Shown in pieces: positions 1 through 7,114 of a DNA stretch of 8,457 nucleotides (the stretch's first letter is position 1; every line of letters begins with the position of its first letter). This stretch comes from CAYVQB01 sp964453985 (GTDB lineage Bacteria; Babelota; Babeliae; Babelales; UASB340): contig CAYVQB010000041.1 of the NCBI GenBank assembly GCA_964453985.1, forward strand, positions 1-8,457. Direction: 5' to 3'. Made by a program: the position numbers and the translations under genes. The notes beneath the pieces are model-generated. The model ran no database searches. It was not told the origin of the DNA and saw only the letters and a program-made list of their open reading frames with translations.

Positions 1-1343
1 AAAATACCACAGCTGGTGGAAACACAATGGAAATTAAACGTGGAATTGCAGAAGCTGTAACAGTGGTTGTTGCAGAGATTGCAAAGCTTGCAAAGCCGGT
101 TAAAGGTAAATCTGAGATCGCACAAGTTGCAACAATATCTGCAAACTCTGATAAATACATTGGCAACCTTATTGCTGACGCCATGGAAAAAGTTGGCAGA
201 CATGGTGTTATCACCGTTGAAGAAGCAAAAGGCATGGAAAGTGAATTAGAAGTAGTTGAAGGTATGCAATTTGATAGAGGTTACCTATCTCCATACTTTA
301 TAACTAACACCGAGAAGATGGAAGTTCTTCTTGAGAATCCTGCTATATTAATTTGTGATAAAAAAATTAATAGCATGAAAGACCTTCTTCCAATATTAGA
401 GCAAGTTGCAAAACAAGGTCAGCCTTTGTTGATTATTGCTGAAGATATTGAAGGTGAAGCGTTGGCAACATTAGTTGTTAACAAGATGCGCGGAACATTA
501 AATGTTGCAGCTGTAAAAGCTCCTGGTTTTGGTGATAGACGTAAAGCAATGTTAGAAGATATTGCTATATTAACAAACGGCAAATTAGTTTCTGGTGATC
601 TTGGCGTAAAACTAGAAAACATTACTTTTGCTGATTTGGGTTCTGCAAAAATTATCAAAATTACAAAAGATAATACAACTGTTGTTGATGGCAAAGGTGC
701 TGCAAAAAATATCAAGGCAAGAGTTGATCAGATTAAAGCAGAAATAGAAGCCTCAAGTTCTGAATATGATACAGAAAAACTCCAAGAACGTTTGGCTAAG
801 CTTTCTGATGGTGTTGCCATAATTAAAATTGGTGCAGCAACTGAAACTGAACTTAAAGAGAAAAAAGATAGAGTTGAAGATGCATTGCATGCAACAAGAG
901 CTGCAGTAGAAGAAGGTATTGTTGTTGGTGGTGGTGTTGCACTACTAAGAACTCAAGATGCACTTGATAAAATTAAATTAGATGGCGACCAAAATATTGG
1001 TGTGCAAATTATCAAGAGAGCGCTTGAAGAACCTGCAAGAATTATTTCTTTTAATGCTGGTCATGAGCCTTCTGTTGTTGTAGACAAAATTAAAAATTCT
1101 AAAGATAAGAATTTTGGTTTTGATGCTAAGACTGAAAAATATGTAGACTTAATAAAAGCTGGTGTTGTTGATCCTGCAAAAGTTACACGTTCTGCATTAC
1201 AAAATGCAGCGTCTATTGCTGGTTTATTATTGACAACAGAGGCTATGGTTGCAGAACTTCCTGAAGAAAAATCTGCTTCACCAATGCCTGCTGGTGGCAT
1301 GGGTGGAATGGGTGGCATGGGCGGAATGCCAGGAATGTATTAA
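1..1343 (+). CDS. groEL: Chaperonin GroEL (Hsp60), 5'-truncated by window edge
   Basis: This is the large chaperonin subunit, which forms the double-ring ATP-driven folding chamber in the cytoplasm and works with GroES. The reading frame is open from base 3 to the TAA at 1341-1343, so about 446 residues are visible. The ATG at 27 is internal: it matches the Met of the family's N-P-M-D-L-K-R-G segment (here N-T-M-E-I-K-R-G). About 110 residues, including the first ATP-binding loop, therefore lie outside the window. Visible hallmarks are the apical-domain segment FDRGYLSPYF, the APGFGDRRK block, the ATPase segment VEDALHATRAAVEEG (catalytic Asp codon at 879-881), the GGGVAL loop, and a C-terminal tail of GGM repeats ending GMPGMY. 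No frameshift or lost motif is seen. groES would be expected upstream but is not in view. The gene ends 14 nt before a strong terminator. The family assignment is essentially certain. Confidence 0.98.
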   Translation, partial: NTTAGGNTMEIKRGIAEAVTVVVAEIAKLAKPVKGKSEIAQVATISANSDKYIGNLIADAMEKVGRHGVITVEEAKGMESELEVVEGMQFDRGYLSPYFITNTEKMEVLLENPAILICDKKINSMKDLLPILEQVAKQGQPLLIIAEDIEGEALATLVVNKMRGTLNVAAVKAPGFGDRRKAMLEDIAILTNGKLVSGDLGVKLENITFADLGSAKIIKITKDNTTVVDGKGAAKNIKARVDQIKAEIEASSSEYDTEKLQERLAKLSDGVAIIKIGAATETELKEKKDRVEDALHATRAAVEEGIVVGGGVALLRTQDALDKIKLDGDQNIGVQIIKRALEEPARIISFNAGHEPSVVVDKIKNSKDKNFGFDAKTEKYVDLIKAGVVDPAKVTRSALQNAASIAGLLLTTEAMVAELPEEKSASPMPAGGMGGMGGMGGMPGMY

Positions 1344-1357
1344 TATATAAATTAATT

Positions 1358-1392
1358 AAAAAAAGGCCTGCTAAATTAGCAGGCCTTTTTTT
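1358..1392. terminator. Bidirectional intrinsic terminator between convergent genes
   Basis: A 9-bp perfect stem (GGCCTGCTA at 1365-1373 with TAGCAGGCC at 1377-1385) has a 3-nt loop. It is preceded by A7 (1358-1364) and followed by T7 (1386-1392). The symmetry gives a U-tract on either strand, so it can stop groEL transcription from the left and the antiporter/rlmN transcript from the right. It lies 14 nt after the groEL stop and 31 nt beyond the antiporter stop. Confidence 0.93.
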
Positions 1393-1423
1393 ATGTCCTA
1401 ATTTTTTTTAAAATTACTATGCG

Positions 1424-3094
1424 TCAGCTGAGGGACTTATGAATTTGTTTAATATCTTTATTTATATTTTCATCAAAGTTATTTAAAATATCATGAATTT
1501 TATCTTTATTGCCTTCAAGAATAATACCTTGGTCAGGCTTGAAAAATATCTTTACATTGTCAGTTAAGGTAAGAACTTTTTTGCCTTCATCTAATTGAAC
1601 TATGGAATTAACTTTTTCTGTTTTTTCTAAAATAGAAACCATAGCATTAAATATAAGTCTTACTGGTAAATATTTAAATGGACCAATTTTTATAGAGTAG
1701 ATTTCTTTTTTTGGCATATGCTTTTCTTTTCTTTCTTTTTCCATCTGACTAAAGCCTAAGGCAAGCATAATAGGAGAAGCAATGGTTGTTAGAACTATAA
1801 CTGCAACACAGATTACGTATTGTTGTGGAGTTATAAGGTTTGTGCCATTCAATATTGTTGCAATAACAAGACCAACTTCGCCACGTGCAACCATTGATGA
1901 TCCAAAGATATAGGTTTCAAGTAATGACCACTTTTTAGACCTGCCTATCATATTGGAAGTCATGCTTGTTAGCTGGCAGCCTAAGAGCTTTGATATTATA
2001 GCAACAAATAATAAGATAAGAACAATAACAAAATCTTTTGGATCTAGAACAGTAATATCAACTTGCATGCCAACAGAGCCCAAAAAAAGTGGTAATAAGA
2101 AAGTATTAACATACGGAGAGATCGCTCTTTCTGCACTATGGTTATGATCACCCATTCTATGGAAAAGTCCTGCAAAGTATGCGCCTGTAATTCCCGCAAG
2201 CCCACCAACCAATTCTGCTATGCAGAAATATCCCAACATCATTAGTGCTGCAAAAGATGGAAGCAAGTGTGTGAGTTTTGCTTTTTTTAGCCAAATATTG
2301 ATAGGTTTTATTAAAAAGTATCCAGTAACAAACATTATGATAAACGATAGAAGCATACGGCCTAAAGAGCCTTGAATAGTTGAGCAGTGTCCAAAACTTT
2401 GTGTACAGTGCACATTACCAAACAGTCCTGATTGTAGTAGCACTACAAATAAAGAAAATAAAATAACAGCTAAGATATCATCTACTATGGCGGCACCCAT
2501 TGTTGCCTTAGAAGATCTTAGGTGCATCTTTTTTTGTGATATAAGCATTGTGATAGGTATAGAAACACTTGTTGCTGCAAAGACCACGCCCAGACCAATT
2601 GCTGATGCAAGAGAGTAGCTTTTACCAAATAGGTAATATATGGTTGCGGTTGTCATCCCAATAGGTACAATAGCTCCTAAAAATCCTGCTAATACAGATA
2701 CCATTCCTACTTTTGCCATATCTTGAACATCTGTTTCATGTCCTGCAAGCCATAGGAGATATGCAACTGTAAGGCCTGATGATATTAATAAGATAAAAAA
2801 GAAAAAAATATCTGCGCTGGCTATGGTATAAATATGTTGTGCGGATTTATTTATAAATTCTAATGGGGATGTGAAGTAAGAAAGTTTTGTGATATTCAGT
2901 AGCGAAGGTCCTAAGAAGATACCCCCGATTATTTGTCCTGCTACAGCAGGCAGCCTGAATAGTGATTTTAAAATTTTGCCTGTAGCAATTGTTCCAAATA
3001 ACATGATTGCTATAAACAAAGCAAATTTAGCTACAAATGTTGCATTGATACCGCCATCAGCCAAAATATTTATTGGTATTGTTTGATATGCCAC
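1424..3094 (-). CDS. Na+/H+ antiporter of the CPA2 family (NapA/KefB-like)
   Basis: A polytopic inner-membrane protein of 556 residues, predicted to exchange protons for Na+ (or K+). About 12-13 hydrophobic segments cover residues 18-450. CPA2 hallmarks are the early LPAVAGQIIGGIFLGPSLL stretch (48-66), the unwound-helix type TSVSIP (175-180), the paired ion-binding aspartates D205-D206 in AAIVDDILAV, a helix lysine K369 in SKLLGC, and R404/E406 in MVARGEVGLVIA (401-411). In the family, a DD pair plus this lysine is typical of electrogenic Na+/H+ exchangers such as NapA, so I favour that over a KefB-like K+ efflux role. The last ~100 residues (455-556) form a charged soluble tail with no RCK/TrkA domain that I recognise. 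A loop near residues 222-245 carries two cysteines (C230, C237). The start is GTG at 3094, chosen because GGAG lies just upstream; the stop is TGA. It follows rlmN by 19 nt on the same strand. Substrate is inferred, not shown. Confidence 0.93.
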   Translation of the reverse strand: MAYQTIPINILADGGINATFVAKFALFIAIMLFGTIATGKILKSLFRLPAVAGQIIGGIFLGPSLLNITKLSYFTSPLEFINKSAQHIYTIASADIFFFFILLISSGLTVAYLLWLAGHETDVQDMAKVGMVSVLAGFLGAIVPIGMTTATIYYLFGKSYSLASAIGLGVVFAATSVSIPITMLISQKKMHLRSSKATMGAAIVDDILAVILFSLFVVLLQSGLFGNVHCTQSFGHCSTIQGSLGRMLLSFIIMFVTGYFLIKPINIWLKKAKLTHLLPSFAALMMLGYFCIAELVGGLAGITGAYFAGLFHRMGDHNHSAERAISPYVNTFLLPLFLGSVGMQVDITVLDPKDFVIVLILLFVAIISKLLGCQLTSMTSNMIGRSKKWSLLETYIFGSSMVARGEVGLVIATILNGTNLITPQQYVICVAVIVLTTIASPIMLALGFSQMEKERKEKHMPKKEIYSIKIGPFKYLPVRLIFNAMVSILEKTEKVNSIVQLDEGKKVLTLTDNVKIFFKPDQGIILEGNKDKIHDILNNFDENINKDIKQIHKSLS

Positions 3095-3098
3095 GTTT

Positions 3099-3103
3099 AC
3101 TCC
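3099..3103 (-). promoter_or_regulatory. Ribosome-binding site that supports the antiporter GTG start
   Basis: Read on the minus strand, GGAGT lies 4-5 nt before the GTG codon at 3094-3092, inside the 19-nt gap after rlmN. This spacing fits a Shine-Dalgarno site and decides the start in favour of GTG, giving a protein that begins V/M-A-Y-Q-T-I. Confidence 0.75.
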
Positions 3104-3113
3104 AACTTATTTT

Positions 3114-4130
3114 TTAATTCTTAAGTGCGAACTGTCCGCATGCACCTTCTGTTTCTTTTCCCAAACTTCTTCTAACCGTCACCATAACAGATTTTGATCT
3201 TAGGTATTTTGCAAAAATATCTATTTGTTCTTCTGTAGAACTTTGTGCCACAAAACTTGTTGTAGGGTTATAGGGTATCAGATTTATTTTAATTTTTAAC
3301 CCATTTAATAATTTTATTAATCGTCTGGCGTCATCAAGGCTATCGTTTACATCTTTTATCATTATGTATTCAATAGTTATATAATCGCGCTTTGCTAGCT
3401 CTATTTTTTTTAACTCTGTTATAAGTTCATTTATAGAATATTTTTTGTTTATTGGCATAAATTCACTGCGTTGTTCATCGGTTGTGAAATGCAAAGATAT
3501 TGCCAAATTAATTCTATATTTGTTTATAAAGTTTGATAAATTCTCTGTCACGCCTGCTGTTGAAAGTGTGACTTTAGATCGTGATATTCCAAAGCTATCT
3601 TTATTTAATAAAATTTGTATAGCTTGGTCGACATTTTTAAGATTTAGTAGGGGTTCGCCCATGCCCATAAAGACTATATTTGTGATACGCTCTTTACGGC
3701 TTGCCTGTATAACCTGCCCCAGTATTTCAGACTGATCCAGTTTTCTTACAAAGCCTATTTGGCTTCCTGTTGCACAGAATTTACATTTTAATGGGCAACC
3801 TATCATGCATGAAACGCATAAAGTTGTCCTTTTTTCTGTGGGCATCAAAATAGCTTCAATGAGCTTGTCGTCATGGGTTTTTAATAAAAACTTCTGGGAG
3901 CCATCGCTTTGAGACTCTGCCACCTTAAAGACTTCAGGTAATTGTATCTCAAAATTTTGCGAGATCTTATCTCTTAGCTTTTGAGAGAAATTAGACATCT
4001 GATCCAGGTCGGTAACATATTTTTGGTAGAACCAAGAGTATGCTTGTTCGGCCCTGTATGCAGGCTCGTTAATGCTTTTGAATGCTTCTTTTAGCTCGTT
4101 TAGAGACATGTTTAATAGATTTTTTTTCAT
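3114..4130 (-). CDS. rlmN: Dual-specificity 23S rRNA/tRNA adenine-C2 methyltransferase RlmN (radical SAM)
   Basis: RlmN makes 2-methyladenosine at A2503 of 23S rRNA and at A37 of some tRNAs, using radical SAM chemistry in the cytoplasm. The 338-residue length is normal. The N-terminal accessory domain contains the typical AEQAYSWFYQKYV and MSNFSQKLRD segments (about 27-55). The 4Fe-4S ligands are C112, C116 and C119 (CPLKCKFC), followed by the SAM-binding GMGEP (156-160). The two catalytic cysteines are both present: C105 in RTTLC and the methyl-carrying C331 in GACGQ near the C-terminus. SLHFTTDEQR (212-221) and INLIPYNP (282-289) are also family blocks. The ATG at 4130 has no clear Shine-Dalgarno site; an internal ATG at codon 8 has none either, so the start is slightly uncertain. 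It is the first gene of a likely two-gene unit with the antiporter. Cfr, the C8-methylating relative, is less likely given the full RlmN-like architecture and housekeeping context. Confidence 0.96.
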   Translation of the reverse strand: MKKNLLNMSLNELKEAFKSINEPAYRAEQAYSWFYQKYVTDLDQMSNFSQKLRDKISQNFEIQLPEVFKVAESQSDGSQKFLLKTHDDKLIEAILMPTEKRTTLCVSCMIGCPLKCKFCATGSQIGFVRKLDQSEILGQVIQASRKERITNIVFMGMGEPLLNLKNVDQAIQILLNKDSFGISRSKVTLSTAGVTENLSNFINKYRINLAISLHFTTDEQRSEFMPINKKYSINELITELKKIELAKRDYITIEYIMIKDVNDSLDDARRLIKLLNGLKIKINLIPYNPTTSFVAQSSTEEQIDIFAKYLRSKSVMVTVRRSLGKETEGACGQFALKN

Positions 4131-4162
4131 AATATGGTCAAATTCATAGTTTTGCTAGGGTT

Positions 4163-4168
4163 TATATA
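4163..4168 (-). promoter_or_regulatory. Possible -10 element upstream of rlmN
   Basis: Read on the minus strand, TATATA lies about 33 nt before the rlmN ATG within an AT-rich stretch. No convincing -35 box sits at 16-18 nt from it, so this is a weak candidate only. rlmN is separated from the upstream gene by 239 bp, so an own promoter somewhere here is plausible. Confidence 0.2.
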
Positions 4169-4208
4169 ACTACTTTATCCCTTATTTAACCATAAAATTT
4201 GGATTATT

Positions 4209-4330
4209 GCATATGGGGTGCGTATGTAATTTTGATGTGCAGAGCCTCGCCTCAGAATTTGGTCATTTAAGTTTTAAGAGTTAGGTTTTAATTCTTTTTG
4301 TGATGTGCCCAAGGCGGCTGCCCCATGTGC
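4209..4330. repeat. Compact element with nested inverted repeats (structured RNA or MITE-like candidate)
   Basis: Three nested complementary pairs lie in the 239-bp gap between the exported-protein gene and rlmN. The outer pair is GCATATGGGG (4209-4218) with CCCCATGTGC (4321-4330), 10 bp with one G·U in the plus-strand RNA. The middle pair is TCGCCT region 4247-4252 with 4312-4317 (6 bp including one G·U). The inner pair is AGAATT (4254-4259) with AATTCT (4290-4295). Both G·U positions become A·C mismatches in the minus-strand RNA, which mildly favours a plus-strand transcript. The GC-rich patches stand out against AT-rich surroundings. It could be an RNA gene, a small mobile palindromic element, or a chance fold. 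I see no canonical terminator and match no known RNA family. Confidence 0.4.
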
Positions 4331-4369
4331 GTATTGCTTATATTATATTTTCTACTGTGTCCAGGTTAT

Positions 4370-5734
4370 CTAATCCACGCATGTACCAAGGGCAATATAG
4401 CTAAATTCCATTTGATTGGCAGCTTTTCGCATATTTCTTGTGACGGGGCAAGATACAGGAGCTCTTAACTGTTTTACATAAATTTGTAACTTGTCATCAA
4501 ATTTAAATGGATTAATGCCCCAACCACCTTTATTTGCAGGAGAAGTAATAAAATATAATTCGTTAAAGGAGATCAAAAGAGTTTTGTTTTGTTGAAGCTC
4601 AAAGTCATTTTGTTCTGTAAATCTACGTTCAATTGTGAATGTGCCTAATGGTTTTTGATTTATTATTTTACCTTCTTTGTCAGCCTGGTAAAAGTTCCAG
4701 GTTGTTATGCTTTTTGGGATGGTTATTGTCTGGCCTGTTGCAAGTTGGGCTTGAAAGTTTTGGGTAGTTTCGTCAAAGCTTACACGTTTCATGATTATCT
4801 TTTTATCAAGATCAAAGAAGATCTCGTCACAAATGCCACAGTTTTCAGATTCTATATCTTTTCTTGGATCTGCATTACGCTCGCCGCCAACAACAAGCCA
4901 ATCCCAATCTTGTGAATAATATTTTGGTTGTGATGGCAAAATTGGATCTATCAATCTAATGTTATATATTCCTGCTTTTATCAATTGATAAATATCAGAT
5001 CCACCTGCAATATAAATAATTTCATTTCCAGAATCTGATTTCTGTTTCAAGTTGTTTATGCAATCTTTATGCCAGTGCTTCCACCCGCTTCCTGCAAGGT
5101 TCCACCATATTACAGAATACAAAAATTTAACGATAGGGTGGTCGCTCTCATTTTTGAGCATAGTTTCAAATTCTTTGAATGTTTCTTTATCAAAGCAATA
5201 TTCATAAAACCTGTTGGCAATCCCAAATAAAAACTCTTCAGTTTTAAAATAATCTTGATTATAAAACAAGATGTTGATCATTTCTTTTGCTTCTTCTATG
5301 AGCGTGCTATCAGATATCTTGATGTTTGTGTAATCTTTTAGCTCTCCTGCAAAGTTATGAAATTTTAGATATTGAATAAATTCAGGGATATTGTTTTCTA
5401 ATATGCTATATAAATATTCAAACTTTGTTTTTATTTCTTCTTCTTGTGGCGCTTGCAGTTCAAAGAATCCATTTTTAAGATATTGGCTTTGTATTAGATC
5501 GCACAAGCATGCAAAAGTCTCTAAATAATTTAATACGCAGGAATATCGAGATTTTAAGGCGATAATATTTAGTTCTCCAAAGTTATTCTTCATGCCTTCT
5601 TGTGTTATGTCATTCATGCAGCGTTGAATTTCTGTCCATCTTTTAAAGACGCTGTCTGCTTGTTTTAGTTCTGATTTTATGTTTGTTATATTACAAAGTA
5701 ACGTGATTATAAATAATTTTTTAATGATATTCAT
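4370..5734 (-). CDS. Exported protein of unknown family, second of a tandem paralogue pair
   Basis: I do not recognise a named family. The 454-residue protein starts with a Lys-Lys plus hydrophobic signal peptide (residues 1-21); the Cys at 14 follows Leu-Leu, so it is not a proper lipobox. The mature part begins with an α-helical region (about 25-230) containing FKRW (30-33) and KSRY (61-64). Next comes the conserved core YIAGGSDIY (241-249), GIYNIRLIDP (255-264) and YYSQDWDWL (272-280). The C-terminal part is β-rich with IP-x-S-x-TTW (339-346), ER (369-370), WGINPFKF (405-412) and LQIYVKQL (416-423). The core looks like a β-turn-α-β unit with a glycine loop and an Asp at the end of strand 2, as in Rossmann or class I methyltransferase folds; this is inference. 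It follows its paralogue by 15 nt and has its own AGGA site. Unlike the paralogue, it has an acidic/Cys insert with CGIC (299-302). The stop is TAG. Confidence 0.88.
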   Translation of the reverse strand: MNIIKKLFIITLLCNITNIKSELKQADSVFKRWTEIQRCMNDITQEGMKNNFGELNIIALKSRYSCVLNYLETFACLCDLIQSQYLKNGFFELQAPQEEEIKTKFEYLYSILENNIPEFIQYLKFHNFAGELKDYTNIKISDSTLIEEAKEMINILFYNQDYFKTEEFLFGIANRFYEYCFDKETFKEFETMLKNESDHPIVKFLYSVIWWNLAGSGWKHWHKDCINNLKQKSDSGNEIIYIAGGSDIYQLIKAGIYNIRLIDPILPSQPKYYSQDWDWLVVGGERNADPRKDIESENCGICDEIFFDLDKKIIMKRVSFDETTQNFQAQLATGQTITIPKSITTWNFYQADKEGKIINQKPLGTFTIERRFTEQNDFELQQNKTLLISFNELYFITSPANKGGWGINPFKFDDKLQIYVKQLRAPVSCPVTRNMRKAANQMEFSYIALGTCVD

Positions 5735-5740
5735 AAAATT

Positions 5741-5745
5741 TCCTT
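5741..5745 (-). promoter_or_regulatory. Ribosome-binding site of the second paralogue
   Basis: On the minus strand AAGGA precedes the ATG at 5734 by 6 nt, within the 15-nt space after the upstream paralogue's TAA. It fixes the start directly before the signal peptide and supports co-translation from one mRNA. Confidence 0.75.
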
Positions 5746-5749
5746 TTTT

Positions 5750-7108
5750 TTACGTTGGATCCAAGTCTAATTGTATAAATCCTAAATCAGGAACATGCTG
5801 TCCCGACCATCTTAAATTTTTTAAAATTTGTTTGTTTATAGGTTTGCTTAATTGCTTGATATAGACTTGTAAATTGTTGCCAAACTTACTAGGATCAATT
5901 CCCCATCCAACTTCTACCATGCCAAATGGAGACATTTTTGGAGCCTTTATAGCAGTAATCTGTTCTGTGAGTGACATCACAACTGCTTTATTTTTCTCGG
6001 CTGTAAAATCTTCTTGTTTCACCATTTTGCGTTCATAAATAACTTTGCCCAGTTCAACTATTTTATTACTGGAACCTTTTTTGAGATATTCTGGTCCTGT
6101 AACTTTCCATGTGGTAACAGATTGTGGAATCTGTGTTTTTTTGCCATCCCAGGATTTATAATTGAAGTTGCCAGTAACTTTGTGTGCAATTCTTTTAAGA
6201 TTTACTTTTGCTTCATCTAATACAAATTCAATATTGTCACCAATGCCATCGCCTGTCTCTGGTTCAACCAGCCATTGCCAGTCTTGTGAATAATACCTAT
6301 CCTGCGTTGGCAGCATTGGGTCAATAACCTTTATATTATAAATACCGTGTTTTATAGGCGTGTATATATCGCTGCCTCCTGCTATATATACCATCTGTCC
6401 ATTATTATCTGTTGTTTTTTTAACGGCATCCAAAACATCTTGGTGCCACCATTTCCAACCTAAATTTACAAGTGTTTTCCAAAGAAAAAAGACAACTAAT
6501 CGTGCTATGCCGTGATAATTTTTATTTGATATAAGTTCTTTGAAGTCATCGAATGTTTTTGGATAAAAGCAGTATTCAAATGTTTTGTCGCCTAACGCAA
6601 AGAATATTTTTTCTGATTTAAATTGGTCTTGATGAATAAATAGCATGCTTAATATTGCCCAATATTTTGATGCTAGAATATCCATATTGATACGTTCTTC
6701 TTCTGAATGAACCCCAGCTTTACCAATACCTTTTTCTTTTAAACTTTCTACAAAACCCTGAAAATCGTTTTGTATTAATTCATAAATATTATTAACTGTG
6801 TCTTTTAATTTGTAATCATTTGGTAATTGGTTTTGTGCTAAAATACCCTCAAAATTTTTACTTGATTTTAAATCAAAGAATCTTATTAGTGTTTTAAGAA
6901 AGTGTAGATTAACGTTGTAACGACTTTTTAAGTCTTGCAGTTGATTGAACGTTAAACCATTTTTCATTTCACACAAGTCGATCTTGTTTAGCACATGTTG
7001 TATTTGTGCCCACCTCTTAAAATATTCATCGGCGTCTACGGTTTTGCTTGATACTGTTTTGGAATTAAGGATTAGTAGGCACAATAGTGCCATTTGTTTG
7101 ATCTTCAT
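5750..7108 (-). CDS. Exported protein of unknown family, first of a tandem paralogue pair
   Basis: No named family is recognised. The 452-residue protein has a signal peptide (M-K-I-K-Q then a Leu-rich core, likely cleavage after V-S-S near residue 21). It aligns without gaps with its neighbour through residue 280. Identical blocks at identical positions are F30-K-R-W33, K61-S-R-Y64, Y179-C-F181, W221-H222 with the preceding GWK (217-219), YIAGGSDIY (241-249), GIYNI (255-259), IDP (262-264) and YYSQDW (272-277). In 238-280, 30 of 43 residues match. A hydrophobic helix lies near 201-216. The C-terminal part keeps IP-x-S-x-TTW, ER, WGIDP and LQVYIKQL. The GGSD loop followed by a helix and a strand ending in Asp suggests a nucleotide- or SAM-binding fold, unproven. 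The ATG at 7108 is set by an AGGAG site. Only 29 nt of upstream DNA are visible before the assembly gap, so its promoter is unknown. The stop is TAA. Confidence 0.88.
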   Translation of the reverse strand: MKIKQMALLCLLILNSKTVSSKTVDADEYFKRWAQIQHVLNKIDLCEMKNGLTFNQLQDLKSRYNVNLHFLKTLIRFFDLKSSKNFEGILAQNQLPNDYKLKDTVNNIYELIQNDFQGFVESLKEKGIGKAGVHSEEERINMDILASKYWAILSMLFIHQDQFKSEKIFFALGDKTFEYCFYPKTFDDFKELISNKNYHGIARLVVFFLWKTLVNLGWKWWHQDVLDAVKKTTDNNGQMVYIAGGSDIYTPIKHGIYNIKVIDPMLPTQDRYYSQDWQWLVEPETGDGIGDNIEFVLDEAKVNLKRIAHKVTGNFNYKSWDGKKTQIPQSVTTWKVTGPEYLKKGSSNKIVELGKVIYERKMVKQEDFTAEKNKAVVMSLTEQITAIKAPKMSPFGMVEVGWGIDPSKFGNNLQVYIKQLSKPINKQILKNLRWSGQHVPDLGFIQLDLDPT

Positions 7109-7114
7109 TATATT

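Noticed and set aside
3445..3735. Plus-strand open frame opposite rlmN, and similar frames opposite groEL, the antiporter and both exported proteins
   Set aside because: All are shadows of well-supported genes with family motifs or paralogue conservation; none shows a recognisable domain or its own ribosome-binding site.
3114..4130. Cfr-type antibiotic resistance methyltransferase
   Set aside because: Length, N-terminal domain and single-copy housekeeping context fit RlmN; nothing points to a resistance cassette or mobile element.
4288..4326. Minus-strand mini-ORF ATG…TAA of 12 codons in the rlmN upstream spacer
   Set aside because: It lacks a ribosome-binding site, is very short, and lies within the inverted-repeat element. 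Other frames are equally open by chance.
4231..4369. Intrinsic terminator after the exported-protein gene
   Set aside because: No stem followed by a U-run on the minus strand was found; the only strong pairing is the long-range nested repeat.
5699..5734. Possible lipoprotein signal (Cys14) in the second paralogue
   Set aside because: The residues before Cys are Leu-Leu rather than the Ala/Gly/Ser needed at -1, so a type I signal peptide is more likely.
7106..7113. TATAAT-like hexamer on the minus strand at the start of the first paralogue
   Set aside because: It overlaps the ATG and sits downstream of the Shine-Dalgarno site, so it cannot be the gene's own promoter.
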